Positions 10,901 to 22,760 of a DNA stretch of 49,944 nt are shown piece after piece. This stretch comes from Welwitschia mirabilis (lineage: Eukaryota; Gnetophyta; Gnetopsida; Welwitschiales). Location: contig JBOZIK010000001.1 of assembly GCA_051453625.1 (NCBI GenBank), positions 185,240,720 through 185,290,663 of the forward strand, written 5' to 3'. Both the position numbers and the translations under genes were made by a program. Each line of letters opens with the position of its first letter. The first letter of the stretch is position 1. The notes under the pieces are model-generated. The model was not told the origin of the DNA and searched no databases. It saw only the letters and a list, made by a program, of their open reading frames with translations.

Positions 10901-13017
10901 ATTACCACCTACCACTTTAAGCCAAATGCTCCTAACCACATTAACCTTATTCCCTATTATAAAAAGGCCTTATTCCCTCATTTATAAGTATCTTTAATTC
11001 ATCCATTATTCTTATGATGATTTGGAAATCTATTACGCAAGGAATTTATCTACTTTAAAAGAGGAGCTTACTTATTGTTGGGCTAAGACTCCTTAATGAC
11101 TACTTTTAGGTTGATGTAAGAACATTATGATTAATAATAGATCATTATGTTTATGTTACTTTATCTCTTATATTCCTTATATATTATGTTAAAATCAAGT
11201 TAATTGCATTTAATTTAATATTGATTTTGATATAATATGTAAGGATTAATTCAAGTAATAACAAGTTGGTAAACTTGATTAGTGAACTACATTTAGGACT
11301 GTATTTTCATTCGTACATTTCCATTTCATATACACTTCATAATTCATTACATTTCATCCATTATTGCATGTTTAATTATTTATCATTTTGAAATTGAATA
11401 GAACATCATTTTAACCCATTCATGAATGAAGCAATTTTCTAAATATACTTAGAGTTTCTCTCTAGAGTATGACATTGTGTTGAATCCATATATTAATATG
11501 TGTTTGTGTGAATTAGATACTTAAGATTGTAGTTTATTATTAAATATGATTAACTGAATAAGAAAATTACATGCTTAATACCCCACTAACGATTTATAAA
11601 ATTAATATTTAAAGAACTATAAGATTTATAGTTATAATACATGGCACTAATGTTTTTAATAATTCTAACATTATTAAAAACATATCTTTAAAGCAATAAA
11701 GGTGTAAGGATTTCATATTAATATTTTTACTTATAGATGTTTTCTCTACCACTATGATTAATGTATGTAGATTGTCATAAGCACTATTATTATTATCATC
11801 CTTGCATGCATTTCATTAAATGAATTTGAATTATTTATTATGTTAGATAAAGGCATATTATGACTACATCTTTGTTGTTCTTTTTCTACATCAAGTTTAA
11901 GTCTATTAGCTTATGTAAGTCATAATATAAAATTATTATTGATATTTTTCTTATGTACTTTGATTAGTATAGTATTTGTTAAATTATTTCTAATATCAAA
12001 GAAAAGGTTCAAATTTTGAACTTTCCATACCTATTTAACTTGATTATCATTCAATATGTTTTATTCAATGGAATGTTTTTGAAATAAGTTCATACTATTA
12101 GAGAAAGATCTTCATTCTCTAAGTCTAAAGCACTAAATTCTATATTAAATATTCTTATTTCTATCTTTAAATCTCTAATATATTTATAATAAATACAAAA
12201 TTGGATAAGTTTACTATTAAATTATTTTTTTCTTTAATTACTTTATCATCACATAAACGTTAGTAGGCTTCTCAAAATCTTATCTTTTACATTAATAAGT
12301 AATTTCTAATGCTAGATGGACTAACAAGCACATCTAAACCTAGTTTTAGTTTTCTCATTTCTAATTTAATTGAAGTATTAAATTTATAACTTATATGTTA
12401 GAACTAGCTTTTTTATAAGGGAGGGGTGAATAAAAAAAAATAATGAAAATTTTATTATTAAGCATATTTAATTTGGCTCACTAAGATAGTTGTAAATAAT
12501 TTCAATTATAGGATAAAGAGGAATCAAAACTAGTTATATAAGAAGAAAATTTAAAATAATGTGTGCAATGGATAATGAAAGTAAGCTTGTTTTCTTATTA
12601 ATGAGTATTATAATCAAAACTCTTAACCAAGACTTTTAAGTAATGTTTAGCTAATGTAATAGGGTTTAATGATAATTTTAGTCTCAAATCCCATTATAAT
12701 GATGTTTACTAATTGTGTTTTGATGATCAAAATAGGGGTAAGAGTTGTAGAAGAAGAGAGTGAAATAAGATGTTCTTTTCACAATTTATAGTATAAAATT
12801 CAAGTTTAAAAGCTACTTTGATGTGAAATAATATTTATGTATATGATAAATGTTATTTTAACTATTAAAATTAATTATTAAATATTTTATAATTAATATT
12901 ACAAATTGAAATAGTTATGTATGATTTTAATAGCTATAAATATGATAATTTCTAGCCTCCAATGGTCATTACCCTTATTAATTTTCATTCCTAAATAACA
13001 AGTCATTAATTCTTAGT
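10901..13017. other. No recognisable gene; possible LTR fragments
   Basis: A TATA-like string CCCTATTATAAAAAGGCC near 10952 looks like an LTR core promoter but has no second copy in the window. AAGGGAGGGGTGAAT near 12418, after TTAGAACTAGC, resembles the polypurine edge seen at some plant LTR elements. Neither can be tied to an element. No coding frame is credible. Confidence 0.35.
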
Positions 13018-14951
13018 TGTGTTTAGCTTTTATAATTTATAAATCAAGACTCACATTATAGTAGAATTCCAATGTCATTCCTTCCATAGGAATAAATCAA
13101 CATACAAAAATAAACAATGATGACACAAAATTCTCTAACCTGCAAGGATTTAAAATAAAACCAAAAATTTAGATTAAAATAGGATGAACTTTGATTGAAA
13201 GTAGGGACATAAGCTAACTTTGAACATCCAATTTGAAACATTCAATAATAAAATCTTTACTTCAATAATATACTATAAATTCCTAAAATAAGCCTTAGTT
13301 TATTAAGTTATTATGACTTCAATTGTGGTGACATAATCCCATTCGTCACAAAAGCATTGGTAAATCCCTTAATTACTTTACTCCTCATTCACCTAATGTA
13401 AGAATGGAAAGTATGAATGAAAATGCCCAACATTCATCAAACAATATGATTATAACTAAGAAGTAAACTCAAAAAGCTCACTTATTAAATGAAAGTAGTT
13501 AATAATATAGTCTCATTTAAGCATTAAAAATACAATGTTAATTACAAATCAAAATCAAGTATGAGTAACTACTATTTCATGAACAAGTAGTAATTACATA
13601 ACATTAAAGNNNNNNNNNNNNNNNNNNNNNNNNNNNNNNNNNNNNNNNNNNNNNNNNNNNNNNNNNNNNNNNNNNNNNNNNNNNNNNNNNNNNNNNNNNN
13701 NNNNNNNNNNNNNNNNNNNNNNNNNNNNNNNNNNNNNNNNNNNNNNNNNNNNNNNNNNNNNNNNNNNNNNNNNNNNNNNNNNNNNNNNNNNNNNNNNNNN
13801 NNNNNNNNNNNNNNNNNNNNNNNNNNNNNNNNNNNNNNNNNNNNNNNNNNNNNNNNNNNNNNNNNNNNNNNNNNNNNNNNNNNNNNNNNNNNNNNNNNNN
13901 NNNNNNNNNNNNNNNNNNNNNNNNNNNNNNNNNNNNNNNNNNNNNNNNNNNNNNNNNNNNNNNNNNNNNNNNNNNNNNNNNNNNNNNNNNNNNNNNNNNN
14001 NNNNNNNNNNNNNNNNNNNNNNNNNNNNNNNNNNNNNNNNNNNNNNNNNNNNNNNNNNNNNNNNNNNNNNNNNNNNNNNNNNNNNNNNNNNNNNNNNNNN
14101 NNNNNNNNNNNNNNNNNNNNNNNNNNNNNNNNNNNNNNNNNNNNNNNNNNNNNNNNNNNNNNNNNNNNNNNNNNNNNNNNNNNNNNNNNNNNNNNNNNNN
14201 NNNNNNNNNNNNNNNNNNNNNNNNNNNNNNNNNNNNNNNNNNNNNNNNNNNNNNNNNNNNNNNNNNNNNNNNNNNNNNNNNNNNNNNNNNNNNNNNNNNN
14301 NNNNNNNNTACTATTTCATGAACAAGTAGTAATTACATAACATTAAAGAAGGAAAGAAAATCTAATAAAAATTCATCAAATCTAGCCTTGAAGCTAGCTC
14401 ACTTCAAAATAAGAAGCTTAGAAAGACATGTCAACCATTAACACTTTAAGGGCCTCAGCTATTTTTGCTTGTCAAAGATCTTATCAGATGAGGGATCTTA
14501 GTTCTTTTTATAGGTGAAAATATGATTAGGATTCCTTAATTAGGGTTTTATAACTTAGGGCTTTCAATTATAAATTTGATACTTTTATAGTTGCAATTCT
14601 TTTTGGAGTTTAGTATTATAAGTATCTAACCCATAATTGGAAATTGATTGCTTCACCAAGATAACTTCAAAATGTATATTTTGAAGTATTATACCCTAAA
14701 GAACCCATGGCATTGGTGCCCTAGATTATGGAACCAATGTTTTCTTTTATTGAATTATCTCCAAATTTTAATATTTCATCTAGAATGAAGCAAATCACTT
14801 CAATTTATCATAGGAAAATGCATAAGTTTGTAAATTATATTTAAAATGGAAAAAGACATAATTTTATGATAAAATAGTTATTTTAATATCCTTTTCTGAG
14901 CTAAATTAACCTAATATACCTAGTTTTAATGTTAATTTTTACATGTTGTCA
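13018..14951 (-). repeat. 3' LTR of a minus-strand Ty3-gypsy element (Athila/Tat-like)
   Basis: Homologous along its length to 21585-22749, in the same orientation. On the minus strand it begins TGACAACATG (14951-14942), immediately after a polypurine tract, and ends with CA near 13018. A TATA box, CACCTATAAAAAGAAC, lies on the minus strand near 14510. A 699-N gap sits inside. If the 40-bp repeated gap flanks are merged, this LTR is about 1195 bp, close to the 1165 bp of its partner. The many C-to-T and G-to-A differences indicate an old insertion. Confidence 0.8.
13610..14308. other. Assembly gap, 699 N, probably spurious
   Basis: The 40 bases before the gap (13570-13609, beginning TACTATTTCATGAACAAG) are repeated exactly after it (14309-14348). 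The partner LTR is continuous at the same place (about 22135-22185), with no inserted sequence. The contigs should therefore overlap here rather than be separated by 699 bases. Confidence 0.95.
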
Positions 14952-14962
14952 TGCCCCCTAAC
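14952..14962 (-). promoter_or_regulatory. Polypurine tract of the gypsy element
   Basis: The minus strand reads GTTAGGGGGCA directly before the LTR start TGACAACATG. This is the expected place and composition for the plus-strand primer of reverse transcription. A similar minus-strand string, GTTAGGGGGTATGACA, occurs again near 15132-15147. Confidence 0.7.
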
Positions 14963-15649
14963 TAGATTTTTACTAGATTCTTAGTAAAAATCATGATATA
15001 AGATGATTTAACTTGAAAAACAAAATTCTAAAGAAAATACTCAAGTATAAGAATGATATATATTTTGAAATTTTTTGACCATTTTTTAAAGAAATAAAGC
15101 ATTAAAATTAGAGAGATTCTTTGAAAAATGAATGTCATACCCCCTAACAGAAATTAAACTTTATTGTCAAAGTTTAGAAGATAAGAAAATTAAATACAAT
15201 TTTTGAGAACGTGTCAAATATTTAAAGAGAGATTTCCATTACATGTCTTTATATTAAAACTACAAACTAGAAAAACATTGCAATGTAAAAATTAAAGTAT
15301 CATGTGTATAAGAAAAAGTGCGGTTTCAACTAAATGTCTATCTATAAGAAGATATTCTTTCTAATTCTTCATTTCTTTTATGCTATTTGTATGAGATATC
15401 CTTTTCTCATTTGGTAATATTCTTCATTTGTCCTCATAATTTGCCAATCCAAGTTTTGTATTCTCTTAGAACTTATTTAAGTAATGTCCCGCTCGAAGAG
15501 GAAGAGGAAGAATGTTAAGGATGAGGGAAAGGAGAAGAAGAAGAAGGATGGAAAGTCTCTTCAACAGACTCTTTGCCTTTATAATAAGTTGTTGGAGGTT
15601 TATAAGGAGTAACATATAGAGAAATAGTATAAATAGAAGAAGGGTCATG
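14963..15649. other. Gypsy element 3' interior, no gene recognised
   Basis: Sequence between the polypurine tract and the decayed 3' frame. It holds a plus-strand purine-rich stretch (15490-15560) that reads as a 42-residue Lys/Arg-rich peptide, probably fortuitous. A second polypurine-like motif near 15135 may mark an older nested LTR. Confidence 0.4.
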
Positions 15650-16640
15650 CTACATTTCTTATTCTTATTCTAACTACTATTATTCTTCATGCTACTTGTT
15701 TTTTCCTTGGGATTCAATCCATATTCCTATACTTTTGGACTTGGATTATTTTTTAGGAATTAATGGTTTCAATGTATGATATCTTCCAATCTTTACAATT
15801 TAAGATTTCATACACATTATTATGAATAATAGCAAAAATCATGCAGGGAAATGGAAGGTTATGTTTATGTCCTACATGATTTATGATGTTCGTAAATAAA
15901 ATTTGGCAATGTTAAAAGGGGTTTTCTTGGATAATTTTAATAAGACCTAAGTGGCTACTATAGACATCTCTAATATGATAAGTGAGTAGGACATTAGGAA
16001 TGATAAATAAAAATAAAGAAAGTTGATCCTTTTGTAAAAGTTTATAAAGTAAATCTCCTTATTTATTAGGTGAATATTCTACATCTAAGGCATGAAAACA
16101 ATATTCTAAAGTTTTAATTAAACTAAAAGGGAAATGATCTAAATGCTCCATTCCTAAAGCAACTTCAAAATCAACTAAAGAAATTGAAAAGGAAGGGTAG
16201 TGTATACAAGAATGGGTTACTAAAGGGTATTCATCATTAAATAAAGCATTTTTGTAGAATTTAACATCTTTTTAAAGTAGTAGAATGCGTTGGCCTCCTT
16301 TAGAAAGTATATCCATCCCTTAGTTTCAATTCTTACTAGGTAAAATGGAGCATATATGTCCAAAAATGAGCTAAAAATTCCTTCTTCAATTAATGCTTCT
16401 TGTCTTCCACTTATTTTAATTAAAAAATTAGTAATAAAATAGAGAATAAATAAAATAGTGATATAAAAAGGAGAGAGGAAGTAAAAGAACTCAAATTTAG
16501 GGTTGAAATATGAAATAGAAAAGAAATTTGTGATAAATATCATCAAAGATGGACTTTAAAATGAATTAAAAATATTTAACCTATAGCATAGTGAATTGAG
16601 AGATGTAGTAGAAGTCTATGATTGAAAGTTGGTCATGGTT
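15650..16640 (-). pseudogene. Decayed 3' ORF of the gypsy element, function not recognised
   Basis: On the minus strand a frame open for 108 codons (16546-16220) continues recognisably in both directions across stops. The open part is rich in aromatic residues and has hydrophobic stretches (FFYFLSPFYITILFILYF), then a polar part with IYAPFYLVRIETKGWIYFLK. The position is downstream of the gag-like frame and about 1.3 kb before the 3' LTR. This fits either an extra 3' (env-like) ORF known in Athila/Tat elements or a second nested element. I do not recognise a named domain. A minus-strand TATA-like TTTCTATAAAAATC near 16795 lies upstream. Confidence 0.45.
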
Positions 16641-18144
16641 TGATGAAAAATGATGACAATGTTAATGGAGGTAAGTGGAAGCACTAGCTATTTTCAGAAA
16701 TATTGCTTGTAATTTTGTGAAGGGATAGAAGATGGCATGAAAGAAGGGTTGAGCTTGTAGATAGAGTGAGTTCAAGAGAGGGGTCCTAGATTTTTATAGA
16801 AATGAAGTGAATGAGAAACATATAATTGTCCAATTTCATTAATGGCTTGAATTTATTAGTCATGGATTAAGGCTGAAATTAAAGGATCATTTCATAGCAA
16901 ATACAATTATGTTTCCAAATGGGTTTTCTCGTAGAATGGAATGCTGAAATTAGTGATGCAAACATGTGAACCAAATGAAAAATGAACTAGGAAANNNNNN
17001 NNNNNNNNNNNNNNNNNNNNNNNNNNNNNNNNNNNNNNNNNNNNNNNNNNNNNNNNNNNNNNNNNNNNNNNNNNNNNNNNNNNNNNNNNNNNNNNNNNNN
17101 NNNNNNNNNNNNNNNNNNNNNNNNNNNNNNNNNNNNNNNNNNNNNNNNNNNNNNNNNNNNNNNNNNNNNNNNNNNNNNNNNNNNNNNNNNNNNNNNNNNN
17201 NNNNNNNNNNNNNNNNNNNNNNNNNNNNNNNNNNNNNNNNNNNNNNNNNNNNNNNNNNNNNNNNNNNNNNNNNNNNNNNNNNNNNNNNNNNNNNNNNNNN
17301 NNNNNNNNNNNNNNNNNNNNNNNNNNNNNNNNNNNNNNNNNNNNNNNNNNNNNNNNNNNNNNNNNNNNNNNNNNNNNNNNNNNNNNNNNNNNNNNNNNNN
17401 NNNNNNNNNNNNNNNNNNNNNNNNNNNNNNNNNNNNNNNNNNNNNNNNNNNNNNNNNNNNNNNNNNNNNNNNNNNNNNNNNNNNNNNNNNNNNNNNNNNN
17501 NNNNNNNNNNNNNATAAACTTCAACCATAAATCCTTATGAATACAAAAGACAATATGCACAATTCAATGGCCACTTTATTGAAATTTTTATGAATTTTAT
17601 TTTTATTTTAAAGTTTTAAATGTTAAGCAAGTAAGATATTCATTAATTAAACTTGTACAAGTTTAAAAATCAATAAGAAAATCTTAAAGTACAAATTCTA
17701 ATAAAAGTAATGAAAAAAGAATCTCTAATTCCCCTATTTACCTTTTTTACAATCACATATATACCTTGTTTCAAGCATTTGAATCATGTTAAGCATCTAA
17801 TGTAATGAAATTTTCTTCCAATAGGATTAAGCATATTTTCTTTAAGAAATTAGTATTTCATTTCTAATAATTGTCTATAGTCCTGATGCATTTAATCATG
17901 TCATAAGTAGGTCATTAAAGATACGTTACTAGCAAGCATTCATAGCTCTAACAAAGTGAACTAAACTTAGTAAATTGATCAAGCTAAAATGTGCTTTTAG
18001 AGAAGAGATATTATATTTTCTTTTGATCTAAATTTCATATTCATCATTTTTTATGCACATAAGAGGGATCATTGGCTCATTAGCCTAATCGAAAAATATC
18101 TCATCCTCATAAAATGCTTGAAAATATAAGAATAAAATATGAAT
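16641..18144. other. Gypsy interior with a 519-N gap; no gene recognised
   Basis: Pol of the gypsy element would be expected hereabouts, but I could not find reverse transcriptase, RNase H or integrase motifs on the minus strand. Either the element lacked pol, or pol lies in the 519-N gap (16995-17513), or it has decayed beyond recognition. Confidence 0.4.
16995..17513. other. Assembly gap, 519 N
   Basis: Run of 519 N whose flanks do not repeat each other. Long reading frames spanning it are artefacts of N. Confidence 0.99.
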
Positions 18145-18395
18145 GTAGATTCCATCTTTTCATCCACACTTTCCAAAATTAAAGGATTCAAGTAAAATTA
18201 AGTTTACCAAGATAACTTAAAAATAATTTTAACATTTTCTAGAACAATACAAGTGTACTTAAATCCTACTAAACTTGTAATAACAAAGGTTTTATTTATT
18301 AAGTATCATCAACCAGGTTTTTTAAGTCTTATGAACCCATGGATGTATGGAAGGTGTGGATGATTGGTATGCTTAGTGAAATGGTTTGAAAATGG
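18145..18395. repeat. Direct repeat unit 1 (pair with 18956-19230)
   Basis: Shares an ordered series of blocks with 18956-19230: TTCCAAAATTAAAG-like, then ACATTTTCTAGAACAATAC, GTGTACTTAAATCCTACT, TTTATTTATTAAGTATCATC and GTGGATGATTGG. The divergence is substantial. On the minus strand a TATA-like CTTTCTATAAATTCACTCC follows near 18400. Confidence 0.75.
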
Positions 18396-18789
18396 AGTGA
18401 ATTTATAGAAAGGCTTAAAAGAATGGTAGTGTCTATGATCTTATGTGGAAAAATGTATCCTTAGGTGTTATTAGTTTGTTTCAAATTGAAAGGTGCTATC
18501 ACAAGGAGATTTGTCATGACATTAAAAGAGGAGGACTTTAAAATTTTGGGGTCATATGGCTCAAAATAATGGCTATCTTAAGAAGGCATAGCAACAAATT
18601 GATTCTACACATAGATGTAAGAATTTAGAAAGGAAAAATGGGGTGCAAACACTAGAGTCTAGAATTTTGAAATCAGATGAAGTCAAACATATAACATTTT
18701 TATGATTTTAAAATAATTCATTAAAGGGTGAGTCCAAAGCATTAGAATGGTTAATTAAAATTGTAATAAAATGTTTGGATTTAAAACTA

Positions 18790-18855
18790 AGTTAAAAACT
18801 TAGTTATCATTCTTCCTTAGGGATAACATTGGGTATTGGCTATAGCTGCGCTAAC
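18790..18855 (-). other. PBS-proximal segment shared with 32085-32165
   Basis: ACTTAGTTATCATTCTTCC followed by TTAGGGATAACATTGGG is nearly identical to ACTTAGCTATCATTCTTTC followed by TTAGGGATAACATGGGA at 32107-32142. On the minus strand both read like the region just after a gypsy LTR (a worn primer-binding site followed by a short leader). This links two otherwise separate remnants to one gypsy family. Confidence 0.55.
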
Positions 18856-18955
18856 NNNNNNNNNNNNNNNNNNNNNNNNNNNNNNNNNNNNNNNNNNNNN
18901 NNNNNNNNNNNNNNNNNNNNNNNNNNNNNNNNNNNNNNNNNNNNNNNNNNNNNNN
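18856..18955. other. Assembly gap, 100 N
   Basis: Exactly 100 N, so of unknown length. It separates the PBS-proximal segment from the second unit of the direct repeat. Confidence 0.99.
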
Positions 18956-19230
18956 AAAGTAAATTCCACCTTTTTCATTGATATTTTTCAAAATTAAAGA
19001 CCTTAAATGAAACTAACCTTAATAAGTTAACACAAAAATAAGCATAACATTCTCTAGAATAATACAAATGTACTTAAATTCTACTTGAACTTGTAATCAT
19101 AAGATGATTGCTCATTAGTGATTTATTTATTAAGGGTCATCAACTAGGGTTACTAAGTTTTATGAACTTGTAGATGAATTGAAAGGGTGGATGATTGGAA
19201 AGTCTTATGAAATAGTGCCACAATGGAGGG
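18956..19230. repeat. Direct repeat unit 2 (pair with 18145-18395)
   Basis: Second copy of the unit at 18145, about 810 bases away and starting at the edge of a gap. Shared blocks include TTTTTCAAAATTAAAG, ACATTCTCTAGAATAATAC, ATGTACTTAAATTCTACT, TTTATTTATTAAGGGTCATC and GTGGATGATTGG. The pair could be LTR-derived or a local duplication. Confidence 0.75.
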
Positions 19231-19519
19231 AGTGAGATGTGATTTTTGACAAGGTAATGATTAATTCTATAGTATAGGTGGAATTTGAGGTTACCTAAGT
19301 AAAAGAAACTAAAATGATTATTATACAAGTGATAGTATTTAGATGGGTTTAAGAGACAGATGCCAACAAGTAACAATGTTTTTCATGTTTTTGAATGTTT
19401 ACATTTTAAGTTTAATCTATAAGGAAATAAATCTATGCTACAACTAGGCAATAAAACTAATCTCTTCTCATGATACAATTTTTCTTTTCAATTCATTAAA
19501 ATAAGCTCAAGATAATAAA

Positions 19520-20300
19520 GTCTAGGTGGATTAAGAGTGCAATGGCTCTAGTTAGATGTGGTGTCCTGAATTAGAAGATTGTCCATGTAGATTTACATTC
19601 ATGTGTTTATGAAATCAGAAAGAACACCATTTATGCAAGTGGTAAAATTTATGCATGAAAATTCTAAAAGATTCTACCTTTAGCTTTTTTATGTTTTTTC
19701 AACAAATGATGCAAGACATTTTTATAAGATAAATATGAGTATGGATTATCAATGATACATGAAATGAGTTTTTATTAGGAGATGCATGTGTAAGGCCCTT
19801 ACAAAGTGATTTTTATTTAATGAAAGATTCATATTTTTCATTAATACTTAAATCTTATTCAAGAGACAATGATGAGATGAAGTAATTTTTCTCATGAAAA
19901 TTTTATGAAAAAGATAATAATTCCTTATGTATTTGAGTTCTTGTAACTTCTACTTTCTCTTCTTTACAAATATTGCTAAGGAATTCATCTGCATGTAGTC
20001 AGTCATGGAAAAAAATTGAAACAAAGAGGTCTTACTTAAGGAAGTTTTGAGTAGATAAGGGTTCTTCATATGATGGAACTAATATGATTCCTTCAACTTA
20101 TTCTTTCTTATAATGTTGGTTAAATGACTTCCCCTCATGGAGTCCCTCAAACTTTAGTTTCTTATTGGTTTCTTCCTCACTCCTCAAGGTCATGACTTGA
20201 GTATCATTAATTTCACTATCATCAATCTCTTTAAGACTTCTAGGATTAGATTAAAGCAATGTAGTAAGCTATACCTATTATTGTTGATTTAATGCATTAA
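19520..20300 (-). pseudogene. Decayed gag-like frame of the gypsy element (Athila-like)
   Basis: One minus-strand frame can be followed for about 750 bases with only scattered stops, nearly all TAA/TAG/TGA explainable by decay of CAA/CAG/CGA/TGG. Features seen: a Gln-rich stretch interrupted by TAA/TAG, then NPRSLKEI, then DTQVMTLRSEEE at about 20200-20165. The TLRSE core resembles the AITLRSGK motif in the C-terminal gag linker of Athila-type plant gypsy elements. Further on are charged stretches such as CKEEKVEVTRTQIHKELL. The position, about 1.2 kb downstream of the PBS, suits gag. The family call rests mainly on the one motif plus the LTR/PBS context. Confidence 0.55.
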
Positions 20301-21552
20301 AAATTTAAGTAGTAACTTGGTTTAAATGTTGGATATTTTTCTTAACCTTTGATTTGTTTGCGTTTGAGATTTTATATATCTTATAAGGATGTTTTCTAAG
20401 GACTTTAAAGATGGCTATTAAGTGTTAAAAGGTAAAGGGTATTAGTCATGTGATGAGGGATAACAATTATGAGGGATTATGAAAGGTACAAACTCATGAG
20501 TATTTTATTAAGGATCTGATCTATGTGGACTAGGATATTAAATAAAACATAAAGGAGTATCTAAGTATTCAAGTTAAATGTAATACCTTATAGTTTTTTA
20601 GGTTAAAGATAATTTCCTACATTTCATTTAAGTTGAGCATAATTAGTAAGATTATAGGAATTTCCACAAATCCCATGAAAGGATATGCTTTGAACATTAG
20701 AATCTAGTTAAGGTTCAAAAGGCATTTAATAAAATCTACCAAAAGAATCACATCTTAAATCATATGAAGTTTTAGAAAAATAGTCTATAAAATCCATTAT
20801 TGGAATCATGTTTTACAAATCTATAATCTTCTAGGATGGGGCTAATAGCAAAAAGGATTTAGAGGATTCACTAAAAGGCTAGTACAAAATTTAAGAATGT
20901 TTTAAGCAAAAAGACCAGTAATTCTAGTGAGATATGCTAGTCGTGCTAGTTTTTTAAGCTAAAACAGCCTATAAAAAGATAAGCATTATCGACATAACTA
21001 TGTAAACTAATTTACATATCAAGGAATAGAAGATTAGTCACCAAAAATAAAATGATAGAGACTTTGAAAATAAAACCTAAGAAAAGCAAACCCTAATTTT
21101 TTTAAAGTAATTTTAATAATACAAACTAAAATGCATTTAAAATGGAAACTAACTACTACAATGAAAATTATATACATAGAAAATAAAATGAAAGGGTGAG
21201 TTCCTATTAGTTTTTGATGTCCTTATTTTTTCCATTTAATCCTTGTTTGGGTTGCAAACCTATAAAAAATTCATTTTAGCAACCACAAAGATCTGATATA
21301 AAAATTATATTCAAGTTATAATGAAAACTTAATAAAACTTAGTAAATGGACTAGTTCAAGTACCACTAGAAATAGACAAGTACCCACCATTGGAAAGTAT
21401 AGAAATAAAAGAAAATATTGAGAAGAAAGTAAATTAGGTTGGATAACATCAAAAGGGACTAGTACCAATGATTAAAAGTGCTAGAAACTATAAAACTAAA
21501 TTAAAAATGTAAGAAAAAAGATCACACACATTTTGTGAAGCTACTATGTTAT
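20301..21552 (-). other. Gypsy leader and gag 5' region, unreadable
   Basis: Lies between the PBS and the readable gag frame on the minus strand. AT-rich, with no motif recognised. Confidence 0.4.
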
Positions 21553-21553
21553 T

Positions 21554-21572
21554 ATCCCTGGTAATGGTGTTA
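21554..21572 (-). promoter_or_regulatory. Primer-binding site of the gypsy element (worn)
   Basis: The minus strand reads TAACACCATTACCAGGGA just inside the 5' LTR. It matches the common plant gypsy PBS (TGGCGCCGTTGCCGGGGA) except for changes that are mostly C-to-T or G-to-A. The site primes minus-strand DNA synthesis from a host tRNA. Confidence 0.65.
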
Positions 21573-21584
21573 AATATATATTCT

Positions 21585-22749
21585 TGTAGAGCTTTTATAA
21601 TTTAGAGGTCAAGACTCACATTGTAGTAAAGTCCAAATGTTATTTTTTAAATAAGGATAAATCAAGGTAGAAAACCAAATAGTGATAACACAAAATTATC
21701 TAACTTGCAAGGATTTAATGCAAGATCAAAAATTGAGATTGAGATGAGATGAAATTTGATGGTAAGGTAGGAAAACAAGCTAAATCCAAAGGTCTAACTT
21801 AAATCATCCAATAAAAAAAAACCTTTACTTTAATAGTATACTATAAATTCCTAAAATAAACCTTAGGATGTTAAGTCATTATGGCTTGAACTACGATGAC
21901 ATAATCTCATTTATTACATGAGTGTTTTTGAATTCATTAGTCACTTTAATCCTTCATAATCTAATGCGAAAATGTAAATTAGGAATGAAAATGCTTAAGA
22001 TCCATTAAGTAAGATGACTATAACTAAGAAGTAAACTCAAGAACCCACTTATTCAACAAAAGTACTTAATAATGTAGTATCATTCAAGTATTAAAAGTAT
22101 AATATTTAATGTAACTTAAAATTAAGGATGATTAACTATTCTTTCATGAAAAATTAGGAACTACATTACATTAAAGAAAGAAAGTAAACCTAATATAGAT
22201 TCATCAAAACTAGCACTAAGGCTAGCCTGCTCCCAAAGGAGGAGCTTAGAGAAACATGTTTAAGATTGATGTTCTAAGGGTTTTAACTATTTTCATCAAT
22301 CAAAGAGATCCTAAATTGAGGATGCTTAGCTTTTTTATAGATGAAAATGGGAACAGGATTCCTTAGTTATGTAAATTTAACACTTTTACAACTACACATT
22401 GTGTTATATTTTAGTATTATAACTACCTAATCCCAAAAGTAGAAATTGATTATTTCCATAAGATAACTCTAGAACATAGCTTTTCAAGTATTCTACTCTA
22501 AAGGACAATTTGTGCCAATGATCGAAACAATGATACTAATGTTTTTTACTAAATTATCTCCAAATTTTAATATGTCATCTAAAATATAGTAAATTACTTG
22601 AAATCATTTTAGGAAATGCATAAGTTTACAAATTATGTTAAAATGGTAGAAAACATAATTTTATGATAAAATAGTTATTTTGATGCCTTATTGTAAGATA
22701 AATTGATCTAATATACTTGGTTCAAATGTCAATTTTTACGTGTTATTAA
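21585..22749 (-). repeat. 5' LTR of the gypsy element
   Basis: Homologous to 13018-14951 and uninterrupted. The minus strand starts near 22749 (TAATAACACGTAAAAATTG against TGACAACATGTAAAAATTA in the partner) and ends near 21585. Shared landmarks include AAGACTCACAT near 21618, CTATAAATTCCTAAAATAA near 21841, the CTAGC-rich block with CTCCCAAAGGAGGAGCTTAGA near 22231, and TTATGATAAAATAGTTATTTT near 22661. A G-rich minus-strand tract (CTAGATGGGG) beyond 22750 resembles the polypurine tract next to the partner LTR. The homology may therefore continue into a second, tandem element. Confidence 0.8.
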
Positions 22750-22760
22750 TCCCCATCTAG

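Noticed and set aside
15484-15612. 42-residue Lys/Arg-rich plus-strand ORF (MSRSKRKRKN...)
   Set aside because: It arises from a purine-rich GAAGAAGAGG tract, has no homologue that I recognise, and lies in a minus-strand element.
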